Of a stretch of DNA of 32,236 nt, positions 11,467 through 21,599 are shown piece after piece; within the stretch, counting starts at the first letter, position 1, and the number at the start of each line of letters is the position of its first letter. Made by a program: the position numbers and the translations under genes. The stretch is from Dehalococcoidia bacterium (lineage in GTDB: Bacteria > Chloroflexota > Dehalococcoidia > UBA2979). Below the pieces are notes generated by a model. The model was not told the origin of the DNA, ran no database searches, and saw only the letters and a list, made by a program, of their open reading frames with translations. Location of the stretch: positions 1 through 32,236 of the forward strand of contig SCTU01000080.1 in NCBI GenBank assembly GCA_004297315.1, in the 5' to 3' direction.

Positions 11467-11817
11467 CTATACGAGCTCGAGCCGCGCGATCCGCGCAGCG
11501 TCGCCCTTGCGCTGGCCCAGCTTCACCACGCGGGTGTAGCCGCCTGCGCGCTCCGCGTACTTCGGCGCGACGGTGTCGAACAGTTGCTGCACGACGTCGC
11601 GGTCGTCGATGAAGGCGAGGGCCAGGCGGCGTGCATGCACGGTGTTCGCCTTGCCCAGCGTGATCATCTTCTCCACCATCGCCTGCACCTCTTTGGCGCG
11701 GGCCTCGGTAGTCTGGATGCCGCCATGCTGGATGACGTGCCGCGTGAGCGTGCGGAACATCGCCATCCGCTGCCCGGTCGGCATGTCGAACCTGCGGCCG
11801 GAGTCTCCGTGTCGCAT
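11467..11817 (-). CDS. rplQ: Ribosomal protein L17
   Basis: MRHGDSGRRFDMPTGQRMAMFRTLTRHVIQHGGIQTTEARAKEVQ. Confidence 0.96.
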   Translation of the reverse strand: MRHGDSGRRFDMPTGQRMAMFRTLTRHVIQHGGIQTTEARAKEVQAMVEKMITLGKANTVHARRLALAFIDDRDVVQQLFDTVAPKYAERAGGYTRVVKLGQRKGDAARIARLELV

Positions 11818-11864
11818 CAGACCTGTCCTCTCGCGTCACACCTTGCGGTGCGGACGCGCGCTTC

Positions 11865-12956
11865 CTACTTCTCGCCCCGGTTGGCTTCTTTCAGGGCTTC
11901 CATCAACGCCGCACCCAGCGCGGAGACCGGCGTGTCGCCCTCGTCCTCTTCGTCCTCGTCTTCGTCACCCAGGTCGGACGCCGCGGCCGGCGTGCCGGCA
12001 GCCATCTCCGACGGGGCCGTGCGGCGGGACTCCGAGCGCGGGGCCGGGAACCCGTGGCCCACCAGTTTCTCCCGCAGTTCGAAGTACGACTTCTCGCCGA
12101 AGTTTCGGAGGGCGAGGAGTTCTTCCTCGCTCTTCTCGAGCACGGCGCCCACCGTCATCAAGCCGGACCGCTTCAGGCAGTTGTAGGCGCGGACGGAGAG
12201 GTCCAACTGCTCGATGGGCATGTCATAGCCCTCGAAGTGCGCCTCGGTGCGCGTGCGCTCCGGTTCCAGCGCGGCTTCTACCCGTCCGAGGAGCTGGAAC
12301 GGGGCGAACTGCGCGCGCAGGATCTCCGCCGCCATCGAGATGGCGGCTTCGCCGTCGAGCGTGCCGTCGGTCCAGATCTCCAGGTCGAGCTTGTCGTAGT
12401 TGGTCTCGTGGCCCACGCGGGTGTTGGAGACGCGGTAGTTCACACGGCGCACCGGGGTGAAGAGCGCGTCGACCGGGATCACACCGATCGGCAGCCCCTC
12501 GGAGACCGTCGCCGGTAGGTAGCCGCGGCCGTTCTCGACGTTGAGGTCGATCGCGAGCGAAGCCCCGTTTTCCAGCGTGGCGAGCCGGAGCTCCGGGTTG
12601 ACGATCTCGTAGTCGGCGGTGGACTGGATCTGTCCCGCCGTGACCTCCCCCGGGCCGGAGACCTCCAGGAACAGACGGGCGGCGCGGTCCGCGTAGGCGC
12701 GCAGCCGCACTTCCTTCAGGTTGAGCAGGAGCTCCGTCACGTCTTCCTTCATGCCGGGGACGGTGGAGAACTCGTGCTCCACGCCCTCGATGCGCACGGA
12801 GGTGATGGCGGCGCCGGGAAGCGAGGAGAGCAGCACGCGGCGCAGGGCGTTGCCCAGCGTCGTGCCGAATCCACGCTCCAGCGGTTCAGCGACCAGGTGG
12901 AGGTAGTCGGCCTCCACGGCCTCAATCCGGATCTCAGGTTGCAGCAGGTCGGCCAA
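11865..12956 (-). CDS. rpoA: DNA-directed RNA polymerase subunit alpha, with acidic C-terminal extension
   Basis: FGTTLGNALRRVLLSSLPGAAITSVRIEGV; alphaCTD ELLALRNFGEKSYFELREKL. Confidence 0.97.
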   Translation of the reverse strand: MADLLQPEIRIEAVEADYLHLVAEPLERGFGTTLGNALRRVLLSSLPGAAITSVRIEGVEHEFSTVPGMKEDVTELLLNLKEVRLRAYADRAARLFLEVSGPGEVTAGQIQSTADYEIVNPELRLATLENGASLAIDLNVENGRGYLPATVSEGLPIGVIPVDALFTPVRRVNYRVSNTRVGHETNYDKLDLEIWTDGTLDGEAAISMAAEILRAQFAPFQLLGRVEAALEPERTRTEAHFEGYDMPIEQLDLSVRAYNCLKRSGLMTVGAVLEKSEEELLALRNFGEKSYFELREKLVGHGFPAPRSESRRTAPSEMAAGTPAAASDLGDEDEDEEDEGDTPVSALGAALMEALKEANRGEK

Positions 12957-13022
12957 GCGACACCTCTCTCGTCTCCTGCCCCACCCGGGGGCGACGAGGC
13001 GTTGTTGCGAATTCGCGCCGGG

Positions 13023-13631
13023 CTAGCGCGAGTAGTATTCGACGACGGCGTTCGGGTTGAAGAACGGCTCCCAGTCGCCCGGACCGGGCTCCGTGACCAC
13101 GCGGCCCTTCAGGCCCTTGCGGTCCACCTCCAACCAGCCGGCCACGTCACGGTTCACGATCTCCTCCGCGAGGATCTTCGCGTAGGTGGAGCGTTTGCCG
13201 CGGTCAGTCAGTGAGATCTCCTGCCCGGCCTTCAGGCGCGCGGACGGCACGGAGAACTTCCGGCCGTCCACAGCGATGAGGCCGTGGCTCACCAGTTGCC
13301 GGGCCTGCGAACGCGTGCTCGCGAAGCCGAGGCGGTAGACCGTGTTGTCCAGCCGGAGTTCCAGGAGCGACATCAGGTTGTTGCCCGTCGCCCCCGGACG
13401 CCGCGCAGCGCGCTCGTAGGTGTGGCGGAACTGGCCTTCCATCAGGCCATACGCGAAGCGCACCTTCTGCTTCTCGATCAACTGCTGGCCGCGGTCAGAC
13501 ACCTTCCGGCGGCGCATCGACCGAGGTCCCGGGGGGAACGGGCGGCGCAGGACGGCGCACTTCGCCGTCCCGCAGAGCGAGACGCCGTAGCGGCGGCATT
13601 TCCGGCACTTGGGCCCCACGTAACGAGCCAT
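13023..13631 (-). CDS. rpsD: Ribosomal protein S4 (Cys-containing N-terminus)
   Basis: MARYVGPKCRKCRRYGVSLCGTAKC...; S4 domain LRLDNTVYRLGFASTRSQARQLVSHGLIAVDG. Confidence 0.97.
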   Translation of the reverse strand: MARYVGPKCRKCRRYGVSLCGTAKCAVLRRPFPPGPRSMRRRKVSDRGQQLIEKQKVRFAYGLMEGQFRHTYERAARRPGATGNNLMSLLELRLDNTVYRLGFASTRSQARQLVSHGLIAVDGRKFSVPSARLKAGQEISLTDRGKRSTYAKILAEEIVNRDVAGWLEVDRKGLKGRVVTEPGPGDWEPFFNPNAVVEYYSR

Positions 13632-13669
13632 GATTCCTCCGAGGTCGATCGCTGCGCGCGGACTGCTGA

Positions 13670-14074
13670 CTACTGACGCGGGCGCCGGCGGGCGCGGCAG
13701 CCGTTGTGCGGGATGGGTGTCGTGTCGCGGATGCCCGTGACGCGGAGGCCGGCGGCAGACAGCGCGCGCACGGCAGCCTCGCGGCCGGGGCCGGGGCCCT
13801 TCACCGTCACGTCCACCTCGCGCATGCCGTTTTCCAGCGCCACGGCGGCCGCGCGCTCCGCGGAAAGTTGCGCCGCGTACGGCGTGCTCTTGCGCGAGCC
13901 CTTGAAGCCCACGACGCCGCCGCTGGCCCAGGTAAGGACGTTCCCGTTCGGGTCCGTCACCGTGACGATGGTGTTGTTGAACGTGGACGACACGAAGACG
14001 CGGCCGCGCGGAATGTTCTTCCGCTCGCGGCGTCGGGTGCGGGTCGTGGTCTGCTGCTGTCGGGTCCGGCCCAT
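13670..14074 (-). CDS. rpsK: Ribosomal protein S11
   Basis: [46 protein letters not shown]...[11 protein letters not shown]. Confidence 0.97.
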   Translation of the reverse strand: MGRTRQQQTTTRTRRRERKNIPRGRVFVSSTFNNTIVTVTDPNGNVLTWASGGVVGFKGSRKSTPYAAQLSAERAAAVALENGMREVDVTVKGPGPGREAAVRALSAAGLRVTGIRDTTPIPHNGCRARRRPRQ

Positions 14075-14089
14075 GACGATCCGCCCTCG

Positions 14090-14470
14090 CTACTTCTTCG
14101 TGGCTTTCTTCTTGTTCGCCACCGTCCGGCGTGCACCACGCCGCGTGCGCGCGTTCGTCTTCGTCCGCTGGCCGCGCACCGGCAGGCCTTTGCGGTGTCG
14201 GGAGCCGCGGTAGCAGTTGATCTCGATCAACCGCTGGATGTGTCCGCGCACCTGGCGGCGGAGGTCGCCCTCCACCAGCAGCTCACCCTCGATCACGGCG
14301 CGCAGCCGGCCGACCTCGTCGTCGGTCAGGTCGCGCACGACCGTCGCCGGGTCGACGTTTGTCTGCTGGAGGACGCGCATCGCGGTGGGGCGCCCGACTC
14401 CGTAGATGTACGGAAGCGAGAACGCCACCTGCTTGTCCCGTGGGATGTCAACGCCGGCGATGCGTGCCAT
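14090..14470 (-). CDS. rpsM: Ribosomal protein S13
   Basis: [30 protein letters not shown]...[25 protein letters not shown]. Confidence 0.97.
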   Translation of the reverse strand: MARIAGVDIPRDKQVAFSLPYIYGVGRPTAMRVLQQTNVDPATVVRDLTDDEVGRLRAVIEGELLVEGDLRRQVRGHIQRLIEINCYRGSRHRKGLPVRGQRTKTNARTRRGARRTVANKKKATKK

Positions 14471-14480
14471 GGCGCGTCTC

Positions 14481-14594
14481 CTAGCCCTGCCGCTGCTTGT
14501 GCTTCGCGGTCACACAGATCACTCGCACGTGTCCGTGCCTCCGGATGATCTGGCACTTGTCACAGCGCTTCTTCACGGATGCGGACACCTTCAT
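14481..14594 (-). CDS. rpmJ: Ribosomal protein L36
   Basis: Not in the ORF track; own translation [37 protein letters not shown] (37 aa) with C-x2-C...C zinc pattern, in the canonical infA-rpmJ-rpsM position. Confidence 0.95.
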   Translation of the reverse strand: MKVSASVKKRCDKCQIIRRHGHVRVICVTAKHKQRQG

Positions 14595-14648
14595 GCCGAA
14601 CTCCTCGAGGCCTTGCGGCCCCTGACACCACCCTGCACACCGGCCCCG

Positions 14649-14918
14649 CTAACGGAACCGGTACGTGATCCGACCCCGGGTCAGGTCGTAGGGACTCAGT
14701 TCGACGAGAACCTTGTCCCCCAGCAGGATGCGGATGTAGTTCATCCGCATCCGCCCTGAAATCCCGGCGAGGACGTGGTGACCGTTGGCCAGCTCGACGT
14801 CGAACATTGCGTTCGGACGAGCCTCCTTCACGATCGCCTCGACCTCGATCACCTCTTTTTTCTCGCGCGGTACGCGCGGTCCACGTGGCGGTTGCCGGTT
14901 GCCCCGTCCTCGTCCCAT
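14649..14918 (-). CDS. infA: Translation initiation factor IF-1
   Basis: [71 protein letters not shown]. Confidence 0.95.
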   Translation of the reverse strand: MGRGRGNRQPPRGPRVPREKKEVIEVEAIVKEARPNAMFDVELANGHHVLAGISGRMRMNYIRILLGDKVLVELSPYDLTRGRITYRFR

Positions 14919-14934
14919 AGGCTTCGGACACGCC

Positions 14935-15696
14935 TCAGTCGAGGCGGGTCAAGACCTCCGGTCCATCCGCGGTGATCGCTATCGTCTCTTCCCAGTGGGC
15001 CGAGAGGCTGCCGTCACACATGACGACCGTCCACTGGTCCACGGTCTCCTCCGTCGCAGGCGCGCCCGCGCTGAACATCGGCTCCAGGGCCAACACCATG
15101 CCGGCCTGAAGCCGGATTCCGGTGCCGGCGCGGCCGTAGTTCGGCACGTGCGGCTCCATGTGCATCTTGCGGCCGACGCCGTGGCCGCCATAGCCGGTCA
15201 CAATGCCGTAGGTGCCGGCCTTCGCGCCGATCGCGTGAGAGACGTCTCCCAGGCGGTTGCCCGGCTTCATCTCGTCGATCCCAGCCCACAGGGCGCGCCG
15301 CGTCGTCTCCACGAGCGCAAGGGCCTCCTCGCCCGCTTCACCCACCGGGGCGGTGAAGGCGGCGTCGGAGACCCAGCCCTTGTAGGTGACACCGAGATCG
15401 ATCGTGACGATGTCCCCCTCCTGCAGCGCCCGGCTACCCGGGATCCCGTGCACCAGTTCCTCGTTCACCGAGTAGCAGATGGCACCCGGGTAGGGCGGCT
15501 TCCCCATCGGCGCGTAGCCGACGAAGGTAGGTTCCGCCCCGCGCTCCTTGATCGCCTTCTTGGCCAGCTGGTCGAGTTCGAAGCCGGTCACCCCGGGTCG
15601 GATGGCGTCCCAGAGCAGACGGCGTACCTGAGCATTGATGCGGCCCGATTGCCGCATCCCCTCAAGCTCCACCGCCGACTTCAACTCTACAGTCAT
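14935..15696 (-). CDS. map: Methionine aminopeptidase, type I
   Basis: [64 protein letters not shown]. Confidence 0.96.
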   Translation of the reverse strand: MTVELKSAVELEGMRQSGRINAQVRRLLWDAIRPGVTGFELDQLAKKAIKERGAEPTFVGYAPMGKPPYPGAICYSVNEELVHGIPGSRALQEGDIVTIDLGVTYKGWVSDAAFTAPVGEAGEEALALVETTRRALWAGIDEMKPGNRLGDVSHAIGAKAGTYGIVTGYGGHGVGRKMHMEPHVPNYGRAGTGIRLQAGMVLALEPMFSAGAPATEETVDQWTVVMCDGSLSAHWEETIAITADGPEVLTRLD

Positions 15697-15738
15697 CGCG
15701 TCAACTCGACAGACATATCAGTGTAGCGTCCCAAAGCC

Positions 15739-16398
15739 CTATGCCGCACCCGGGATACGGGAAATAGATTCGACCAGCCGGTCGGTGATCGCCTCCATGG
15801 CGCCTGTGCCGTCCACCTCATGCAGTTTGCCCTGCTTGCGGTAGAAATCTGCCAGCGCCTCGGTCCACGCCCGGTTGGTGTCCAGGCGCGTCTTCACCGT
15901 CGCGGGCTGGTCGTCCGCCCGTTGGGTGAGGGCGGCGCCACATTCGTCGCACTTGCCGGCCGCCTTCGGGGGCTTCGTCTGGTTGTGATAGATCGCACCA
16001 CAGTTCGGGCAGGACCAACGTCCGGTCAGGCGCGCCATCAGGTCGCTTTCGGGCACCTGGATGTACAGGACGGCGTCGATCTGCTGCCCGCGGCCGGCCA
16101 GCGCACGGTCGAGCGCCTCCGCCTGCGGGATCGTGCGGGGGAAGCCGTCCAGCATCAGCCCGATCTGGGCGTCCGGCTTCTCGATCCGCTCGAGCAGCAT
16201 GCCGATGGTGACCTCGTCCGGAACGAGTTCACCTTTCGACATGTAGTCCTGGGCGCGCTTGCCCAGTTCGGTACCGGCAGCGGCAGCCTCGCGGAACATG
16301 TCGCCCGTGGAGATGTGGAGCAGCCCCTTGCGCGTGGCGAGGATCTTCGCCTGTGTGCCTTTGCCGGCGCCGGGAAGGCCGAGGAGGATGAGTCGCAT
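15739..16398 (-). CDS. adk: Adenylate kinase (zinc-lid type)
   Basis: MRLILLGLPGAGKGTQAKILA; LDGFPRTIPQAEAL; lid CPNCGAIYHNQTKPPKAAGKCDECG. Confidence 0.97.
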   Translation of the reverse strand: MRLILLGLPGAGKGTQAKILATRKGLLHISTGDMFREAAAAGTELGKRAQDYMSKGELVPDEVTIGMLLERIEKPDAQIGLMLDGFPRTIPQAEALDRALAGRGQQIDAVLYIQVPESDLMARLTGRWSCPNCGAIYHNQTKPPKAAGKCDECGAALTQRADDQPATVKTRLDTNRAWTEALADFYRKQGKLHEVDGTGAMEAITDRLVESISRIPGAA

Positions 16399-17744
16399 CA
16401 GGAAATGAACCCCTCGTAGTTACGCATGGTCATCTGTGCCTCGATCTGGCGCATCGTGTCGATGACCACCCCGACGACGATGAGCAGACCGGTCGCGCTG
16501 ATCTGGAGCGCCTGCACGTTCGTCAGGCGGGTCGCGAGGAACGGCAGGACGGCGACGAAGCCGAGGAAGAGCGCCCCGCCCCACGTGATGCGGACGAGGA
16601 CGCGCGTGATGTATTCGGCGGTCGGACGGCCGGGACGGATCCCGGGGATGAAGCCGCCCTGGCGCTGGAGGTTCTCCGGCAGGTTCTGCTGCTGGAACAT
16701 CACCATTGTGTAGAAGAACGTGAACACCACCACGAGCGTGAAGGTTCCTGCCCAGTACACCGGTGCGGTGGGTGACAGCCAGCCCGCGAGATGGTCAGCG
16801 GTGCTCGCGATCCAGCCGACGTCCGCTGTGTTCGCGAGGAACTGCATGAACGCCGGCGGGAAGATCATGATTGACGTGGCGAAGATCAGTGGGATCATCC
16901 CCGCGCCGTTCACCTTCAGCGGGATGTGCGTCTGGCCCTGCTGCCGGTAGAGGCGCCCGCCGCGGAACTGCGAGCGCGCATACTGCACGGGGATCCGCCG
17001 CTGCGCCTCGTTGAACAGGACGATCAGCGCCACCACCGCGATCGCGAGGGCCGTGAGCAGCAGTAGCCCGCCGATGGCTGCGCCCGTGCCTGTGAGCACT
17101 CCCCGACCGATCAATGACGGCAGGCCGGCGACGATGCCGGCCAGGATGATCATCGACACGCCGTTGCCCAGGCCACGCTCCGAGATCAGTTCGCCCATCC
17201 ACACCAGCAACATCGTGCCCGCGACCATCGCGAACAGCGTCGCCAGCGTGACGAGGCCCTGCGAGTTGAACCCGAGGCCGATCGACGTGATGCCGCCCAG
17301 CCGCTGGATCAGCAGCAACTGTGCGTAGCCCTGGAACGCGGCGAGCGGGAGCGTGACCCAGTGCGTGTAGACTTGGATCCGCTGCCGCCCCGACTCGCCT
17401 TCCTGGCTCAGCGCCTGCAGGCGCGGGATCAGCGGCGAGGCGAGTTGCATCACGATCGAGGCGGTGATGTACGGGTAGACGCCCAGCGCCGCGATCGAGA
17501 GGTTCTTCAGGGCGCCGCCCGAGAAGATGTTGAGGAAGCCGAGGATCGCGTTGCTCTCAAACGTCTGCTTCAACTGCTCCCGGTCGACGCCCGGCACCGG
17601 GACGTGCGCGATGAAGCGGAAGATGAGCAGCATGCCGATGATGAAGAACAACTTGCCGCGGATCTCCGGCTGACGGAAGGCATCGATCCCCGCCTGCAGG
17701 AGGCGCGGCCGGTTGCCCGCCGACGATCCGGAGTTAAAGCCCAT
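16398..17744 (-). CDS. secY: Protein translocase subunit SecY
   Basis: IRGKLFFIIGMLLIFRFIAHVPVPGVD...; multi-TM; QQQNLPENLQRQGGFIPGIRPGRPTAEYI. Confidence 0.97.
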   Translation of the reverse strand: MGFNSGSSAGNRPRLLQAGIDAFRQPEIRGKLFFIIGMLLIFRFIAHVPVPGVDREQLKQTFESNAILGFLNIFSGGALKNLSIAALGVYPYITASIVMQLASPLIPRLQALSQEGESGRQRIQVYTHWVTLPLAAFQGYAQLLLIQRLGGITSIGLGFNSQGLVTLATLFAMVAGTMLLVWMGELISERGLGNGVSMIILAGIVAGLPSLIGRGVLTGTGAAIGGLLLLTALAIAVVALIVLFNEAQRRIPVQYARSQFRGGRLYRQQGQTHIPLKVNGAGMIPLIFATSIMIFPPAFMQFLANTADVGWIASTADHLAGWLSPTAPVYWAGTFTLVVVFTFFYTMVMFQQQNLPENLQRQGGFIPGIRPGRPTAEYITRVLVRITWGGALFLGFVAVLPFLATRLTNVQALQISATGLLIVVGVVIDTMRQIEAQMTMRNYEGFIS

Positions 17745-17749
17745 GCGGA

Positions 17750-18247
17750 CTAGCCCTTCGCCTGCGCACGGCCGTGCTTACGGTCGCGCGGCGTCCGCGC
17801 CGCGGGCGCGGACTCTTCAAACGTGCCGCCCGCCGCGGAGATCGTCTCCTTCGCGGACGCCGAGATCCGCGGCGCCCGGACGGTGAGGGCGAACGGCAGT
17901 TCACCGCGGCCCAGCACCTTGTACGGCTCATCCGCCCGGCCCAGCAGACCGGCGGCGTGCAGCGCGTCACCGTCGATCACAGCCCCCGCGGTAAACCGCT
18001 CGGCGAGAACGTCGACGTTCACCGCACGGAACTCCGTGCGGAACGGGTTCTTGAAGCCGCGCAGTTTTGGCGCCCGCCGGACGACCGAGATCTGGCCGCC
18101 CTCGAAGCCGGGGCGGACGCCGCCGCGGGCGTTCTGGCCCTTCCGGCCGCGCGTCGCGTAAGTGCCGTGGCCCGAGGCATTGCCGCGGCCGACTCGTTTC
18201 GAGGGCCGCTTGGCGCCCTCGGCCTGACTGAGGTTGTGCTGGTCCAT
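17750..18247 (-). CDS. rplO: Ribosomal protein L15
   Basis: MDQHNLSQAEGAKRPSKRVGRGNASGHGTYATRGRKGQNARGGVRPGFEGGQ; ATG 18247 chosen over the longer ORF. Confidence 0.95.
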   Translation of the reverse strand: MDQHNLSQAEGAKRPSKRVGRGNASGHGTYATRGRKGQNARGGVRPGFEGGQISVVRRAPKLRGFKNPFRTEFRAVNVDVLAERFTAGAVIDGDALHAAGLLGRADEPYKVLGRGELPFALTVRAPRISASAKETISAAGGTFEESAPAARTPRDRKHGRAQAKG

Positions 18248-18249
18248 GC

Positions 18250-18435
18250 TTACTGGACCTCCGTCACGGTGACCAGGTGGCGCACTTTTCGGACCATGCC
18301 GCGGATCGTGCGGCTGTCGTCGTGCTCCACGGTCTGCTGCAGCCGGCGGAGGCCCAGGGCGCGCACTGTCGCCTTCTGGTCCCACGCGTAGCCGATTGCC
18401 GACTTGGTGTAGGTGACGCGGATCTTCGCCATCAC
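18250..18435 (-). CDS. rpmD: Ribosomal protein L30
   Basis: [56 protein letters not shown]. Confidence 0.95.
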   Translation of the reverse strand: MMAKIRVTYTKSAIGYAWDQKATVRALGLRRLQQTVEHDDSRTIRGMVRKVRHLVTVTEVQ

Positions 18436-18442
18436 CGGCTCC

Positions 18443-19039
18443 TTACACGCCTGCCAGCGCGAGCCGGCGCTCGCGTGCGGCCTTCGGGTCGCGCAGGCCG
18501 CGCAGGCCCTTCACCGTCGCGTTCACGACGTTGATCGGGTTGGTCGAACCCTGCGTCTTGGCCAGCACGTCGGTCACCCCGGCGGCCTCCATCACGGCGC
18601 GCACGGCGCCGCCGGCGATGAGCCCGGTGCCGGCCGCGGCCGGATGCATGATCACGCGGGTCGCCTTGAACTCCGTGATCAGGTCGTGCGCCAGCGTGGC
18701 CGTCCCCGGCCGCATCTGCACCTTGAACATCGTGCGGCGCGCGATCACGCCGCCCTTGCGGATGGCCTCCGGCACCTCGGCGGCGCGGCCCATGCCAAAG
18801 CCGACGCGCCCGGCGCCGTCGCCCACCACCACGATCGCGGTGAACGAGAAGCGACGGCCGCCCTTCACCACCTTCGCGACGCGGTTGATGAAGACGACCT
18901 TCTCGATGAACTCGGGCGTCTCGTCCTCGTCACGCCGGCGGTCGCGCCGGCCGCGGTCGCCGCCCGGGCCGCCGCGGTCGGGGCCGCCACCGCGGCCACC
19001 ACGGCCGCCGCCACCGGGGCGTGGTCCCTGGTTCACCAT
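18443..19039 (-). CDS. rpsE: Ribosomal protein S5 with Gly/Arg-rich N-terminal extension
   Basis: [51 protein letters not shown]. Confidence 0.97.
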   Translation of the reverse strand: MVNQGPRPGGGGRGGRGGGPDRGGPGGDRGRRDRRRDEDETPEFIEKVVFINRVAKVVKGGRRFSFTAIVVVGDGAGRVGFGMGRAAEVPEAIRKGGVIARRTMFKVQMRPGTATLAHDLITEFKATRVIMHPAAAGTGLIAGGAVRAVMEAAGVTDVLAKTQGSTNPINVVNATVKGLRGLRDPKAARERRLALAGV

Positions 19040-19395
19040 TAGAAGACCAGCCCTTCTTCGCGCGCCGCGTCCGCGAGGATCTTCACGCGGCCCGCGTAGC
19101 GGAACCCGCCGCGGTCGAAGATCACCTCGGTGATCCCGTGCTGCTTCGCGCGCTGCGCGACCAGTGCGCCGACCTGTTTGGCGCGGTCACTCTTCGATCC
19201 CGTGGCACCGAGCGCCGTTTCCCGGTCGGAGGCGGCGGCGAGCGTGCGGCCCGCGGCGTCGTCGATCACCTGGACATAGATGTGCTGGTTCGAGCGGAAC
19301 ACGGCGAGGCGCGGGCGTTCCGGCGTGCCGGTGACCCGGCGCCGGACGCGCGTGTGGCGACGAATGCGGGCGGAGTGCGCGTTCTGTTGCGACAT
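19039..19395 (-). CDS. rplR: Ribosomal protein L18
   Basis: [40 protein letters not shown]...[26 protein letters not shown]. Confidence 0.96.
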   Translation of the reverse strand: MSQQNAHSARIRRHTRVRRRVTGTPERPRLAVFRSNQHIYVQVIDDAAGRTLAAASDRETALGATGSKSDRAKQVGALVAQRAKQHGITEVIFDRGGFRYAGRVKILADAAREEGLVF

Positions 19396-19937
19396 TACTT
19401 GCCCTTCGTCTTCTTCCCGGCCTTCAGCTTGATCCGCTCACCGCGGTACCGCACGCCCTTGCCGTGGTACGGCTCCGGCGGGCGGACGCGCCGCACGAGG
19501 GCCGCCTGCTGGCCGACGACCTGCTTGTCGGTGCCGTCCACGTGCAGCAGCGTGTTCGTCTCCACGACAAACGCCGCGCCAGGCAGCGGGTGCATCTCCA
19601 CCGGGTGTGAGAACCCGACGGTGAGGACCAGGTTCTGTCCCTGCAACTGCGCGCGGTAACCCGTGCCCTGCAGTTCCAGCGACTTCCGGAAGCCCGTGGT
19701 CACGCCCGTCACCATGTTGGCGATGAGCGCCCGCGTCAGGCCGTGCAGCGCGCGGTTCTCCTTCGAGTCGTCCGGGCGCGTGACGACGGCCGTGCCGTCG
19801 GCGACCGTGACGTGGATGTCCGGATGCACCTGCTGGACGAGGGAGCCCTTCGGGCCCTTCACCGTGCAGGTCTGGTCCGCCATGGAGATCTCCACGCCGG
19901 ACGGGATCGGGATGGGGAGCCTGCCGACTCGTGACAT
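19395..19937 (-). CDS. rplF: Ribosomal protein L6
   Basis: [33 protein letters not shown]...[19 protein letters not shown]. Confidence 0.96.
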   Translation of the reverse strand: MSRVGRLPIPIPSGVEISMADQTCTVKGPKGSLVQQVHPDIHVTVADGTAVVTRPDDSKENRALHGLTRALIANMVTGVTTGFRKSLELQGTGYRAQLQGQNLVLTVGFSHPVEMHPLPGAAFVVETNTLLHVDGTDKQVVGQQAALVRRVRPPEPYHGKGVRYRGERIKLKAGKKTKGK

Positions 19938-19943
19938 CTCGGC

Positions 19944-20342
19944 CTACCAGACGTAGCAGAGCACTTCGCCGCCGATACGCCGACGCCAGGCCTCGCGGCC
20001 TGACATGACGCCCTGCGACGTGCTCATGATCGCGACCCCGAGGCCACCGAAGACCCGCGGGATCTCTCGCTTGTTCACATACACCCTCAGGCCGGGCCGG
20101 CTCACCCGGCGGATGCCGGAGATCACGGCCTTGCGGTCCTCACCGTAGGTGAGGTCCAGCTTGAGGAAACTGCGCGGACCGTCCACCACATCTTCGATGC
20201 CGCGGATGAAGCCCTCCGAGTGGAGGACCTCCGCGACCGCGCGCTTCACTGTCGACGCCGGAATCTTGACGTCGTCGTGTCGCGCCTCCGCTGCGTTGCG
20301 GATGCGGGTGAACATGTCTGCCAGGGGGTCGGACTGGGTCAT
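19944..20342 (-). CDS. rpsH: Ribosomal protein S8
   Basis: DPLADMFTRIRNAAEARHDDVKIPAS...GIRRVSRPGLRVYVNKREIPRVFGGLGVAIMSTSQGVMSGREA. Confidence 0.96.
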   Translation of the reverse strand: MTQSDPLADMFTRIRNAAEARHDDVKIPASTVKRAVAEVLHSEGFIRGIEDVVDGPRSFLKLDLTYGEDRKAVISGIRRVSRPGLRVYVNKREIPRVFGGLGVAIMSTSQGVMSGREAWRRRIGGEVLCYVW

Positions 20343-20403
20343 CCGGATCGCCTGCCTTCTCCTGCGTGGGTTCCGTTACCGCGCCACGAACATGCCGGTA
20401 CGG

Positions 20404-20709
20404 CTACCACGAGGCCTTTTTGACGCCGGGCAGCATGCCCTGCACGGCCAGTTCCCGGAACTTGATCCGGGAGACACCGAAATCGCGGATATACCCGCGA
20501 GGACGGCCTGTGATCTGACAGCGGTTACGGAAGCGGGTCGCGCTGGCGTCGCGCGGCATCTTGCCGAGCCGCCAGTACGCCTGGTCCTTCGCCTCAGCCG
20601 AGGCGTTCCCGTCCTTGATCACCGCCACCAACTCGGCGCGACGCTTCGCGTGCAGCGCGACGAGGCGCTGGCGTTCCGCGTTCTTGACGAGCTTGGACTC
20701 TTTTGCCAT
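20404..20709 (-). CDS. rpsN: Ribosomal protein S14, long (101 aa) non-zinc form
   Basis: [33 protein letters not shown]...[41 protein letters not shown]. Confidence 0.96.
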   Translation of the reverse strand: MAKESKLVKNAERQRLVALHAKRRAELVAVIKDGNASAEAKDQAYWRLGKMPRDASATRFRNRCQITGRPRGYIRDFGVSRIKFRELAVQGMLPGVKKASW

Positions 20710-20718
20710 TCGGTCCGC

Positions 20719-21282
20719 CTACTTCTTCGCAAACGGCATGCCGAGGAGTTCGAGCAGCCGCTTGCCTTCTGCGTCCGTCTTCGCTGTGGTGACAATGTTC
20801 ACCTGCAGCCCGCGCACCCGGTCCACCTGGTCGAACGGCAGTTCCGGGAAGATGACCTGCTCCGACAGGCCGAGCGAGTAGTTCCCGCGGCCGTCGAAGG
20901 CGTCCGCCGGCACGCCGTGGAAGTCCCGCACGCGCGGGAGCGCCGCCCCCATCAGGCGGTCCAGGAACTCCCACATCCGCGCCCCGCGCAGCGTGACGGC
21001 CAGGCCGATCACGTTGCCCTCGCGCAGCTTGAAGTTCGAGATCGCCTTCTTCGAGCGGCGGACGTACGGCTGCTGCCCCGTGATGGAGCGCAGGTCGCCC
21101 GTCGCCGACTCGACGGCCTTCGCGTTCTCGATCGCCTCGCCCAGGCCGATGTTCACCGCGACCTTCACGACCGCGGGGACCTGCATCACGTTCTGGTAGC
21201 CGAACTCGCCCATCAGCGTCTTCGCGACTTCGTCCTGATAGCGCGCCTTGAGCCTGGGGGCGGTAGAAGTGGCTGTCGCCAT
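20719..21282 (-). CDS. rplE: Ribosomal protein L5
   Basis: ATG 21282 within the longer [44 protein letters not shown]...[25 protein letters not shown]. Confidence 0.95.
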   Translation of the reverse strand: MATATSTAPRLKARYQDEVAKTLMGEFGYQNVMQVPAVVKVAVNIGLGEAIENAKAVESATGDLRSITGQQPYVRRSKKAISNFKLREGNVIGLAVTLRGARMWEFLDRLMGAALPRVRDFHGVPADAFDGRGNYSLGLSEQVIFPELPFDQVDRVRGLQVNIVTTAKTDAEGKRLLELLGMPFAKK

Positions 21283-21599
21283 TAGTCGATCGCCTCCCCG
21301 CACTTCTTGCAGCTGCGCACCTTGCGCCCGTCGTCCAGCACCTTGAAGCCGACACGGACGGCGTTGCCGCAGGAGCGGCAGATCACGGCCAGGTTGGACA
21401 CCGCGATCGGCGCCTCCATGTCGATGATGCCGCCCACCTGCTGCGGGCCGGTGGCGCGCTTGTGCTTCTTCACCATGTTGATCCCGGTCACGACGGCGCG
21501 CCCCGCGTCGGGGTTCACCGCGCGGACGGTGCCGCGGCGGCCGCGGTCCTTGCCCGCGAGCACCTGCACCTCGTCGTTCCGCTTCACCTTCGCGGCCAC
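21282..21599 (-). CDS. rplX: Ribosomal protein L24
   Basis: [45 protein letters not shown]...CRSCG...CKKCGEAID. Confidence 0.95.
   Translation of the reverse strand: MAAKVKRNDEVQVLAGKDRGRRGTVRAVNPDAGRAVVTGINMVKKHKRATGPQQVGGIIDMEAPIAVSNLAVICRSCGNAVRVGFKVLDDGRKVRSCKKCGEAID

Noticed and set aside
15697-15738. Possible internal - strand promoter (TACACT) upstream of map
   Set aside because: No matching -35 at suitable spacing; not strong enough to report as a feature.
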